Under the pieces are notes generated by a model that was given only the letters and a program-made list of their open reading frames with translations, searched no databases and was not told the DNA's origin. The position numbers and the translations under genes are program-made. Of a stretch of 38,391 bases of DNA, positions 7,356-16,600 are shown in pieces. The stretch comes from Pyrinomonadaceae bacterium (GTDB lineage: Bacteria; Acidobacteriota; Blastocatellia; Pyrinomonadales; Pyrinomonadaceae): positions 1-38,391 of the forward strand of contig JABDJV010000487.1 in NCBI GenBank assembly GCA_013003295.1, written 5' to 3'. Numbering within the stretch: the first letter of the stretch is position 1; the number at the start of each line of letters is the position of its first letter.

Positions 7356-8483
7356 CTATTTCTTTTCTAACTCATCGATCAGCAGGCCTTCGTTGGCCAA
7401 AGTGTCAGCCTGCATTCCCCTAAAAAGCGCTACAAAGCCTTCCTCGTCTTCCGAAAGGGTTCCCTCAAAAAACTTAATCGCCCTTAAAAGCCGCAATTTT
7501 GATCCCTCTATCTGTTTTGGTGTTAAGTTATCAAAACTATCTAATTTCGGAATAATATCTCGAAAAACCGTTGTAACCTGTTTCTTAAACGGCTGTCGAT
7601 CTACCCGTTTGCTCTGCTCGGCAACATCCTTTGCCCATGTCTCCTGCCGAATTCGTCTTGCGGCCCACGGCTGCAGGAATTCCTGGTAGCCAAATCCAAC
7701 GGCGATATAAGCCTTTATTTCCTGTTCGATGCGTTCGTTTCTATCGGCGATTCCCACTATCTCGTCTTTGATCGACTGAACCTTCTCGGCACGGTCAAGT
7801 TTTCTCGAGACGTTTTCGACGAATTCCAGATACTCAAGACGGGCCTGGTAATCGGTTTCCTGTTTCGCTTTCAATGCCTCTGTTTTTGTTTTAACTTTTG
7901 CTCGGATGCTTGCGGAATTCGCGCCAAGATCAAGTGCTTCGTGGAGGAGGATCACCTCTTCAAATTCCGCCTGCGAATCAATCTTTGTTAACAGATGCTC
8001 GTAATACGATTTAGCGAACGCCTTATCTTCATTGTCGCCCAGCCTCGCAATTATCCGTGCCAGGACGGTGGACTTCAGATTATCTTTAGTCTCTGCCTCA
8101 CTCTTATCAAGAAATCCTTTCAGCTTCTCAACCAGTTCATTGCTGTCATAGAAAACCGCTACCTTTTCAGCCTGAATGTACGTTTTTAATTTTGCACCCT
8201 TTTCAATTTTTTCTACCAAGTACGCTGCCACATCAGCCGGCTTGAGTTTTCGGGGAACAACATTCCCGGTAAACTCATCCGGTTTAAATATGAATTCGTC
8301 AAGTTCCGGAATCTCCGGTGCTTCTGTCGGCGGCTCTTCGCCTTGTGAAATTTCCTCGTTTGATTTTTCTTGTTCTTCAGACATAACTTTCAATCCTCTA
8401 CATCCAACAAATAATAACAGCGACGAAATAACTACAAACCAGATTAAAAATCGAATTCGGCAAGTATTACTAACTGATCTCAT
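7356..8483 (-). CDS. predicted lipoprotein, candidate immunity or accessory protein
   Basis: A 375-aa protein not recognised as a known family. The first 28 residues look like a lipoprotein signal: basic residues R2, R9 and R11, hydrophobic FLIWFVVISSLLLFVG, then Cys28. An acidic linker follows (about 36-60, rich in Glu and Pro), then a long, strongly charged, helical region without Cys or obvious catalytic residues. It begins 9 nt after the stop of the zinc-protease gene and precedes the PAAR genes, so it belongs to VgrG module 2. A periplasmic lipoprotein next to a putative protease effector could be its immunity protein; this is inference from position. An internal ATG (MSEEQEK, residue 34) would give a cytoplasmic form. 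Confidence 0.65.
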   Translation of the reverse strand: MRSVSNTCRIRFLIWFVVISSLLLFVGCRGLKVMSEEQEKSNEEISQGEEPPTEAPEIPELDEFIFKPDEFTGNVVPRKLKPADVAAYLVEKIEKGAKLKTYIQAEKVAVFYDSNELVEKLKGFLDKSEAETKDNLKSTVLARIIARLGDNEDKAFAKSYYEHLLTKIDSQAEFEEVILLHEALDLGANSASIRAKVKTKTEALKAKQETDYQARLEYLEFVENVSRKLDRAEKVQSIKDEIVGIADRNERIEQEIKAYIAVGFGYQEFLQPWAARRIRQETWAKDVAEQSKRVDRQPFKKQVTTVFRDIIPKLDSFDNLTPKQIEGSKLRLLRAIKFFEGTLSEDEEGFVALFRGMQADTLANEGLLIDELEKK

Positions 8484-8492
8484 CGTTTCATA

Positions 8493-10301
8493 TTACCATG
8501 GCTCCAGCAGCGGAGCTCCTTCCAACCGCATACGGTTTATCATATTGAAATCACCTCCGGCGGCACCACCATAGGCGACCGCTCCGTCACGAATTCGCTT
8601 GCAGCAGTTAACCGAGTTTGAAAAATCTGTTCCGCCTTGTTCCATGAATGAGACCTCGTCAGGCGGAGCCGCTGCCGGGGCGTGCAAGACCTCGCCCAAT
8701 ATGTGTCCGATCTCATGAGCAAGCACCACCGGGTTGTTATCTGTCGAATCCATGGTGTTTCCAACCAATAGGGCCGAATATTTGATCTGTGAAACCGCGG
8801 CGCGGGTCGGTGCAAAACGATGCCCCGAAAATGTTGCAGTTCCACGCAGCGCTGGCGACGTCATCTGGATCACGTAGAGATCGATGCGATCATCGCCCGT
8901 ATCAAAATTCCTGAACAAGGCCCTTTGCTGAATGCTTCCGATCAATCCACTTGGGATAAAAGGTGCCCGCGGCAGGCTGAGCGGGTTTACGCGTCCAACC
9001 GTCACTGATTGTCCGCTGTCATTTGAAACCGGTGGATCAATGGTTACGCGAGCTCCACCGGCCTCGATAATCAATATGTCGGCCGACTGGAGATCGTCTG
9101 AGATCGCATCCGTCCGCGCAGGATTAAGCGCGACGGTCGCTGAGTATGGGGCCGAAACCAACGCCGCAAGGGCCGCGGCGGTCGTCGCCGGCGTATCACC
9201 GGCTGTCGGCGTGATCGGTCCGATCGTTTGCGACGGATGTCCGGTCGCGTTGATAGTAAACCCGAGTGTGCCGTCACCAACCGCAGGTGTTCCAGTATCA
9301 TCCGAAACCGAAACCAGGTTTTCCGGAGGATCTATAGCCCTCACCGCGATCATAAGTTTCGGTGCAATTGCGGCCTGCGCGTAAACCCGACGTAACCATG
9401 TGTGAACCCTTCGCTCGGCATCTGCGAGGGAAACCGGCAGGGCTCCGCCTGGTGTCGAACGGACTACTGATAAAGCTATTCTTAAACGGCGCCGATCGGT
9501 TCCCACTGGAAGCTTTACGATGGCCTTGCATTTCGGATTCTGCGGGCAAGTGGGTATTTCGTAAGAGGCTTTTATCAATTGATCCAGGATCTCAACTTGT
9601 TTCGCTGCACCTGCTCCATTACCTTCATCTGCGACAAGAATTGTCTGCTTATCTGCCGCCGCCTTATCGTCAGCGTCAGTCACGAGGCGCAAATATCCCG
9701 TGCGGAACCGCTGTGTCGAACCCTGTTTTTCGGCCTTCGATGCTAGCTTCCGTTTCGCCGCATCGGTATCGGTAAATGAGCGGTGCCCGGTTACCACCCC
9801 GGCAGCATTGTAAATCGGGCGCAAGGCCTCGATCTCGACGTCAAGAAGCCCGCTCGCATTAATATCAAGCACCTCAACCTTAAAAGTATCCTGGTCTTTG
9901 TCCCCGTGGGAGTGAAATCGGCGAAAGTCAAAAGCCGGGAATGGATCGCTCCCGTCGGGATCGTTTCCGCGGTTGGTGACGTAGTTGCTGACGTTCAAGA
10001 CGGTTTCGGTTGGATCTTGCGCATAGGGCAGAGTCGGCGATCCGTGGGTGAATCTGATCGTGGCCATCGTTCCGCGTTTTACAAAGACGTGTTTTTTTTC
10101 GGTGCTTCCGTCTTCCTGCTTTTCCAGGAAATCCGGAATCGTAACGATGTCTCCCGGATTTACCTGAGCCGGGTCATCTGCTCGATTGATAATAAACGCG
10201 TTCGCCGCCTCGGCTCTTAGAGCCGTGCAATCGGGCAGCCCATTTACATGAGCTATGTTACATAGCGAGTCACCTGGTTCTGCTTTATGAGTTGTTGGCA
10301 T
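8493..10301 (-). CDS. LysM-domain protein with metzincin-like zinc site, predicted T6SS effector
   Basis: A 602-aa protein. Residues 1-55 form a LysM-like module (HKAEPGDSLCNIA ... INPGDIVTIP type pattern, here VNPGDIVTIPDF). The middle (about 60-480) is not recognised and contains a Gly/Thr/Ala-rich part. Near the C-terminus is VVLAHEIGHILGEVLH: H529, E530 and H533 form an HExxH zinc site, with G536 and H540 downstream, and SFMEQ (M553) resembles a Met-turn. In classical metzincins the third His is at position 11 of the motif; here it is at position 12. Two Cys pairs follow (NCCKR). It lies directly behind a VgrG with a C-terminal adaptor domain and ahead of a lipoprotein. It is probably a secreted protease. 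There is no signal peptide, consistent with T6SS delivery. Confidence 0.7.
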   Translation of the reverse strand: MPTTHKAEPGDSLCNIAHVNGLPDCTALRAEAANAFIINRADDPAQVNPGDIVTIPDFLEKQEDGSTEKKHVFVKRGTMATIRFTHGSPTLPYAQDPTETVLNVSNYVTNRGNDPDGSDPFPAFDFRRFHSHGDKDQDTFKVEVLDINASGLLDVEIEALRPIYNAAGVVTGHRSFTDTDAAKRKLASKAEKQGSTQRFRTGYLRLVTDADDKAAADKQTILVADEGNGAGAAKQVEILDQLIKASYEIPTCPQNPKCKAIVKLPVGTDRRRLRIALSVVRSTPGGALPVSLADAERRVHTWLRRVYAQAAIAPKLMIAVRAIDPPENLVSVSDDTGTPAVGDGTLGFTINATGHPSQTIGPITPTAGDTPATTAAALAALVSAPYSATVALNPARTDAISDDLQSADILIIEAGGARVTIDPPVSNDSGQSVTVGRVNPLSLPRAPFIPSGLIGSIQQRALFRNFDTGDDRIDLYVIQMTSPALRGTATFSGHRFAPTRAAVSQIKYSALLVGNTMDSTDNNPVVLAHEIGHILGEVLHAPAAAPPDEVSFMEQGGTDFSNSVNCCKRIRDGAVAYGGAAGGDFNMINRMRLEGAPLLEPW

Positions 10302-10321
10302 CTATGTTCTAAAGTCCTCCG

Positions 10322-12715
10322 TTATTTTTTCTCCCAACTTCTTCCGTCCATGTCAGGGAATGTGATCTGACAATTTCCGGGATCGATACTTTCGACTCTG
10401 GCTTCGCCTTTGCTGTCCAAAGTGCCGCTGGCAACAGTGCTTCCATCTGGCAAAGTCACTAGATATTTTTCACCCGGAACCGGATTTCCCTCATCGTCTT
10501 CCAGTTTTATTTCGATCCACGATTTCTTATCCTCATTCTTGCTCGAATTCGGATTGTGCGATGGAGAAGATCCGTACATCATTTTCTCAAATCGAGTTCG
10601 GTCTGCGATCTGATTCTTATATGTCGGCGATTTGCTGCCGGGATCTGCGTTATCAGCAATAAGAGCTTTTTCCGGTTCGGTCACGGGACATAAATTCGCG
10701 GAACTAGCCGAACCCGCAGCGCCTCCACTATTTATTTTGACCATTGATCCGACAATGTCTACGCCTCCCGGGTGTACTTTGATGAAGTTTCCTCCGCATT
10801 TAAGAGTGACTGCCGTTGATGCATCGAGAACGATTTCTCCAGCCGCAATCGATACTTTTTGGCCGACATCAATCGTGTAGTTTTTTATAATGGCCACATC
10901 CACATTTTCATAGTTTTGCTCGGTGACGTCTTTTTCGTGGAGCTTGTGATACGTATCCATTATCCGGGTATGTACTTTCTTTTCGTATTGGTGATAGGTA
11001 TCCCGTTCGACAATTTTATGTTCGTCGCGCTTAATATGCTCGCGCTTGTCACGCTGAATAAATGTGTGTCGATCGTTTGCAACAAGTTCACGGCGATCAT
11101 TCTTTATCCGCATATCGAGATCTTTTTGCGCGTGGACAAATACTTGCTCCTCACCCTTTTTATCTTCAAAGCGAATTTCATTGAATCCGCCTCCGCCTTT
11201 TGATGAATCGGATTTAACCCCGGATTTCGTTTTTTCATCCGGCAGCGGGTAGGGAGGGATCATGTCCGGATTGTAAACGCACCCGCCAACTATCGGCTGG
11301 TCCGGGTCTCCTTCGAGAAAATCGACTACCACTTCCATCCCGATCCTGGGTATGAACATCGAACCCCATCCGTTACCGGCCCAGGATTGCGTAACCCGCA
11401 TCCAGCAGGAGCTATCGGCATCCACCTGTCCCTGCCTGTCCCACGGAAACTGAACCTTTATCCGGCCAAATTCATCGGTAAAGATCTCCTCGCCCGCCGG
11501 TCCGACGACGACTGCCGTTTGACTGCCCTGGACGATCGGTTTTGGGGTAACCCTCTCCGGGCGGAAAGGGGGTGCACCCGCTCCATGGGGAATGCAGCTA
11601 AAGCTATTTAAGTAAGATTCTCCAAGGTCTTCATCGGAAACATAGGTCGGCGATTGCTCGGCACGATGACTTACCGAAGTCAATACATACTGCCGATTCC
11701 TATCCCTTTTCGGATGCTTTTCCAGGTTAAACCGATAACCACCTGTGAGGGCACAGCAATTCGACGCACCGCTTAAGACTTCAAACTGTGAATCGAGCGC
11801 TTCCATTGTATTCTGAAGTGTTCGGTCTTTATCGGGGAATATTCCATCCAAGCCGCTAGAATTGTCACCGCCCATTCGGTCTTTTCCGTCATACTTTCGG
11901 GCATAGCCTCCTGGAAATTCATAAACCTCAAGATTGTGATTGTCTCCGACCTTGTGCATCGACTGCACACTTGCAGAGAGCATGTTACCCGGAAGCTGAA
12001 AATTGCGATCCCGAAACGCGATGGCACCCGTCTGTAACTTAAAAGCGGCTTTTATGTCTCGGATCACTGAAACAAAGCCTTCCTCAGTCGACATGTCCAA
12101 CTGATAATCGATCTCATTTTTGCCCGGGTTGTCCTGGTGGGATTGGGGCGTGTTGGCGATTATCATTTTATGATTTCCTTCAGTATGTTCGAAGTAGTAG
12201 TAGAAACCCTCTTCTTCCATCAAGCGTGAGGCAAAATTAAAATCGGTTTCCCTGTATTGAACGCAGTAATTTCGCCGTTCGAAGTCTCCCTGAATCTGAA
12301 ATACAACCTCAAATCCATCAAAAACCTCTTCTAAGATCTCTTGAACACTTTTATGCTGAAAAATACGGCTTTGAGATTTTTGGGTAAGAAGCCAAACGTG
12401 CGGTACGATCGTGGCGGAGTAGTAAGTAAAACGAGTGCTCCGGTTTCCCTGTGAAAACTGATTTACCATGCCATTAAAATTTCTGGCGACCCCATCATCC
12501 TGTGTGACCGTGATCGAGACGCCTTTTCCAAGGATCGATTGAATGTCAACATCGGTAGGCTCATGACCCTCCTCTTCTTCTTCATGAAGGAGTTCGACGC
12601 TGATTTCAAAAAGCCCGGAAAGCTTTTCAGTAGCATAAAATTTGTTAAGTAATAGAAAGTCTTTTTCTAAAGGAGTCTCTATTTTTAGCAGCCTATCATC
12701 TTGTGTTGTCGCCAT
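10322..12715 (-). CDS. vgrG: VgrG spike protein with transthyretin-like C-terminal extension
   Basis: A 797-aa T6SS spike trimer subunit. Residues 1 to about 370 are the gp27-like domain, including RNYCVQYRETDFNFASRLMEEEGFYYYF. The gp5-like OB fold follows (GEEIFTDEFGRIKVQFPWDR ... GMEVVVDFLEGDPDQPIVGG). A beta-helical stalk of charged repeats runs to about residue 665, ending in GGVDIVGSMVKI. A linker then leads to a C-terminal domain (about 727-797: SWIEIKLEDDEGNPVPGEKYLVTLPDG ... ITFPDMDG) with the look of a transthyretin/carboxypeptidase-regulatory-like fold. In other systems such VgrG extensions bind effectors. An AAGGGAG sequence lies 5 nt before the ATG. The zinc-protease gene starts 20 nt downstream. 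Confidence 0.93.
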   Translation of the reverse strand: MATTQDDRLLKIETPLEKDFLLLNKFYATEKLSGLFEISVELLHEEEEEGHEPTDVDIQSILGKGVSITVTQDDGVARNFNGMVNQFSQGNRSTRFTYYSATIVPHVWLLTQKSQSRIFQHKSVQEILEEVFDGFEVVFQIQGDFERRNYCVQYRETDFNFASRLMEEEGFYYYFEHTEGNHKMIIANTPQSHQDNPGKNEIDYQLDMSTEEGFVSVIRDIKAAFKLQTGAIAFRDRNFQLPGNMLSASVQSMHKVGDNHNLEVYEFPGGYARKYDGKDRMGGDNSSGLDGIFPDKDRTLQNTMEALDSQFEVLSGASNCCALTGGYRFNLEKHPKRDRNRQYVLTSVSHRAEQSPTYVSDEDLGESYLNSFSCIPHGAGAPPFRPERVTPKPIVQGSQTAVVVGPAGEEIFTDEFGRIKVQFPWDRQGQVDADSSCWMRVTQSWAGNGWGSMFIPRIGMEVVVDFLEGDPDQPIVGGCVYNPDMIPPYPLPDEKTKSGVKSDSSKGGGGFNEIRFEDKKGEEQVFVHAQKDLDMRIKNDRRELVANDRHTFIQRDKREHIKRDEHKIVERDTYHQYEKKVHTRIMDTYHKLHEKDVTEQNYENVDVAIIKNYTIDVGQKVSIAAGEIVLDASTAVTLKCGGNFIKVHPGGVDIVGSMVKINSGGAAGSASSANLCPVTEPEKALIADNADPGSKSPTYKNQIADRTRFEKMMYGSSPSHNPNSSKNEDKKSWIEIKLEDDEGNPVPGEKYLVTLPDGSTVASGTLDSKGEARVESIDPGNCQITFPDMDGRSWEKK

Positions 12716-12912
12716 CTTTCTCCCTTCTAATTAACTCAAATCGCCCATTTGCCCGGAGCTTTATTCAGAAGTCGAAATTCACCCACAACCAAATAAACAG
12801 GGTGTAATGTCACCTCTATATCAATAGACGTTGGAAGTTTGAGAAATTGCGAAAAGATTTTTGCGGTTAGTGTTTGATGAGGCCTGTTTTTCTAGATCCT
12901 GCTTTTCAACGG

Positions 12913-13272
12913 TCATCCTGAAGCCTGTTTCAATCTATCGAGCCTGCTTGTAAGCTCTCGTTTTTCAGCGCCGATTTGATCTTTTATTTCGGTCGAATAA
13001 CAATAGTCTTCATTTGAAAGAACCATTTCGAGGGCATTGATCGCAATTTGCAGATCCTCTTTCAAACTGGCTATAGGCCAGATGTACACACGTCCCAACT
13101 GCAAAACGCAATAAGCGGCCGCACGCAATTCCGCGGTATTTTCACCGTATGGGTCGTCTTCTTTGGAAAGCAGTAATGTTTTACGAACATGTTTCGGCAA
13201 GTCCGTTTTGTCCAATAGTTTTCCAAACCAATCCGCAGCGGCGTCATTATCCCATGGTTCATTGCCCCACAT
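12913..13272 (-). CDS. DUF4259-like small protein, candidate immunity protein
   Basis: A 119-aa cytoplasmic-type protein starting MWGNEPWDNDAAADWFGKLLD, which matches the pattern of DUF4259 proteins (an N-terminal W-G-x-x-x-x-D-N-D-x-A-x-D-W segment followed by helices). The rest is helical (AAAYCVLQLGRVYIWP, LQIAINALEMVL). It starts 7 nt after the stop of the other small gene and is the second gene downstream of the RHS toxin, a position typical for immunity genes. It has no signal peptide, which fits neutralising a cytoplasmic nuclease. Family assignment is from pattern memory and should be read as tentative. Confidence 0.65.
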   Translation of the reverse strand: MWGNEPWDNDAAADWFGKLLDKTDLPKHVRKTLLLSKEDDPYGENTAELRAAAYCVLQLGRVYIWPIASLKEDLQIAINALEMVLSNEDYCYSTEIKDQIGAEKRELTSRLDRLKQASG

Positions 13273-13279
13273 GTTTTCG

Positions 13280-13636
13280 TCAAGAAGCGATCTCGTCCAA
13301 TTCTGCGAAGAGGCTATCGGCAGATGCTTTTATGCCCGTTCGAAATTTTGCCGGAATCTTTTTCTCAGCCCGTTCAAACCAATTGCCAAACGTTTCCCGC
13401 CAGTCGTTTACATCCTCGGATAATATAAGTAGTTCGGCGTCTTGTTCGAACTTTTTCGATAAATGAAGAAGAATGTCGATATGTGCCAGCATTATCTGAA
13501 TCGGCGTATCCACTCCTTTCAGACGGGCAGATTCCTCTTTGATCTTATCGATCGCCATATTCATATACAGGGCGTGCTCTAAGTCAGCAGCCTCATTCCC
13601 GTTTGGCTCGGTACTATAAATCTTCAAATTGCTCAT
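13280..13636 (-). CDS. small acidic helical protein, candidate immunity to the RHS toxin
   Basis: A 118-aa protein with no recognised family. It is helical and rich in Glu and Asp (for example LEHALYMNMAIDKIKEESARL, FEQDAELLILSEDVNDW, LFAELDEIAS). It has no signal peptide or membrane segment. It begins 13 nt after the stop codon of the 1466-aa PAAR-RHS protein, whose toxin tail is basic (KKRQKTKAC at the end). Position, size and charge are those expected of a cognate immunity protein. The function is inferred only from context. Confidence 0.65.
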   Translation of the reverse strand: MSNLKIYSTEPNGNEAADLEHALYMNMAIDKIKEESARLKGVDTPIQIMLAHIDILLHLSKKFEQDAELLILSEDVNDWRETFGNWFERAEKKIPAKFRTGIKASADSLFAELDEIAS

Positions 13637-13649
13637 AATAAATAACCGC

Positions 13650-16600
13650 CTAGCACGCTTTGGTTTTTTGTCGTTTCTTCAATCCCTCAACATCTTCCGG
13701 AGTATCGAGCCGTTTTACCTTCTTCAACGGTTTATCGACCCATCTGTCAGGCGTTCGGCCCCGGTTCTTATTCAAAAGGCCCGATTTTTTAAGCTGGTCT
13801 TCGACCGAGTCGAAAGGACTGTATGATCCGCGCTTCTGAGCCAGCCTTTGACGTATCAGGGCTGCCTCAAGAGATCGAGCCTGATCATGGGTCAATCCCG
13901 ATGCGATCACTTGCATTTTTGCAAACCTTTTGCCGCTATCGATGTGTTCGTTTCCTCGCGTCAATGCGGTTCTTTCCGTAATTCCGTAATAGATAACGTT
14001 GCCTTTGGAATCGAGCAATTGATAGACGATCTCGTCAAGGCCGAGGGGGTCAAACCACATGACCGGGTTGGTGCAATACTCATAGAGGTTAAAATTACCA
14101 AACAAACCGATCGGATCCTGGTTTACATACCTGCAATCATCAGCCGAATAATATCGAAAACGATTATAAAACAGGCCCGTTTCCTCATCCTCATATTGTC
14201 CCTGAAAACGGATATTCTGCTCCGTTTTCTCGATAACCGGATTTACCTTTCCGTACTCATCGTAGTTTCCCTGCCAAATTATCTCGCCGGATTCATTGGT
14301 AACTTCTTTTGGCGTTCCAAGGTAATCGGTATGGTAAGTTTCAACCTCGCTATTGCTCACCTTGGCGACCGGGACAAATCCATCATGTATATAGTGAGTG
14401 TCGTTCTCCAGCAGAAGTACGTCACCGTCCCATAGAAATTGGGTTTCATTGTCTTTAGTTTTCTTTAAGGTTCGGCGGCCGAAAGCATCATATTCAAATT
14501 CGACTTTTTGGTTATCTTTGGTGATGGCAATCACCTGGTCGGCCGAATCATAGGTGAAAAGGGAAGTCGGGCCTTCCGCGGCTCGTTTTTCGACCAGATT
14601 TCCAACGGCATCATATATGTACGTTGTCTTACCTTGTTTTTTGAGCTTGTCACCTTTACTGTATTTGAATTTTCGTGAGCCGGATACATTGCTCTTCCGT
14701 TCAATGAGATTTCCATCGGCATCATATTGAAACTCTTCAATTTCCTTGACCTTGGCGTTATCCCATCTTGAGAGATTCGATTCTGCCTGCCACAAGCGCT
14801 TCTCGGGTGGGATCCAACCGCGTGGCTTATCTTTTGGAACATCTGGTGTTTTAGTGTCCGGTGTTCCGGCAACAAGGCGCTCGACGGTTTTTAAACGCTC
14901 AACCGCGTCATACTGATAACGCTTTCCGCCGCGAAGCGAATCGTGGATTCCAACTACGTTTCCCAGTGAATCCCACTCGTAATCTCGTTTAACGACCTCA
15001 CGGCCGCCCGCGCCAACTGTTACCTTTTCAACGCTCAAACGCCCGTTGATGTCATACTCAAACTGTTCTTGCAACCCATTGGCCGAGTCTTTCGCCGTAA
15101 GTCGCCCGACCTGGTCCCGCAAGTAATTTATCTCGTTTTCGGCTAATTTTATGGTTGAAAGGTTGCTGTCTTTGTCATAGCTGTATTCAACCTTGGCTTT
15201 TTCATGTAAATCCGAATCCAAATTGCGGGCCGTTCGTCTGCCTTCCAGATCGTATTCGAAGCTGACTGTCTTGCCATTTTGATTCTCTCTAATAACCTGC
15301 CACGCATCGTCGTATGTCAATTTAATTTCCGAATTGGAATTTCTCGCGCCGGTAATTCTTCCACATTCATCGTACTCGTAGTCGACCGTTTCTGCCTTTG
15401 GCATCAGCCGCCGGACGACGCGTCCCATCGCATCGCGTCGATAGTAGGTCTCTCGCTTTAGCGCATCTTTTTTATAAACGAGCTCGCCGGCTTGATTGTA
15501 TTTGTAGCTTGTTATTGCCCCGTCAAATCCGATTTCCTTAACGACGCGGTCGAGTAGATCGTATTCAAATCGGTAGTTTTCATTGTTTTCATTGACAATT
15601 TTCTCGAGGCGCCCCTCTTCGTCGTATTCAAACTGGCGTTCATGTCCCAGAGAATCCACCCGTCTCGCAAGTTTGTCGTAGCCGGAATACTTGTAGAGGG
15701 TTTTGTTTCCGTATGCATCGATAAGAAGCGTCATATTGTCCTGGCTATCATATTCATAGCGTTGGACATTGATCGTCTCCCTCTTCGGATTTATATCGGC
15801 AATTCTTTTGACCCGTCCAACATCGTCATATCGATAGCTGGTTTTTATATCCGTAACTTCATCAACAACTTCCTCAAGAAAACCGCGCTCATTGTAATTG
15901 TAAGAAACCTTTCCGCCCCCTGGTTTTTCGACGGATTTTATTTGTCCGGCGGTTGTCCAGGCAAATTGAGTTTCGTTGCCGAGCGCATCCCGGAAGATCT
16001 TTATGTCGCCGGATTTATCGTAGTCATATTCACGTCTGGCATCGAGCGGGTTAATAGTGGCGACAATATTTCCCGAATTATCGTATTCGCGGGTCCAAAC
16101 TGCTCCTGATTCGTCAGAAACCGCGATCGGTTGGCAGAAATCGTTGTATTTGACCGTGCGAACCGTGCCGTCTTCCTGCGTGGCTGCTGTACAGTTTAAT
16201 TGGTCGTCGTAAGCGTAAGTTCTGATTCGTCCGATCTCATCTTTTTCCTGGAGAAGTTCACCATTTAAGCCGTAATCAAATTCCGAAATTCCGCCCTCGG
16301 CGTCAAAAACTTTTGTTACGAGTTCGAGATCGTTGTAATGGTAGATCGTTTCGCCGCCGAGTCCGTCTTTCTCGCGGGTCATATTGTTTTTTGGCAGATA
16401 GGTCAACCAGCGCTCATAGATCCCGTCATCGCCCCACGTGTGAACACATCGTGCTTCCGTACCGGCCCCCTCGTATTCGAAATGAAAGCTGAGACCATTC
16501 CGATTGGTCTCCTTAGTCATCAGATGGTTTTCATATGAATATGTGTAGGGGACGTAGCTCCGATTCGTTGCTGAAGTCAATTCTGCGTCGCCGTTGTAAC

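Noticed and set aside
7356-8483. Lipoprotein as TssJ
   Set aside because: It is more than twice the usual TssJ length, lies among effector genes and lacks TssJ-like beta-sandwich features.
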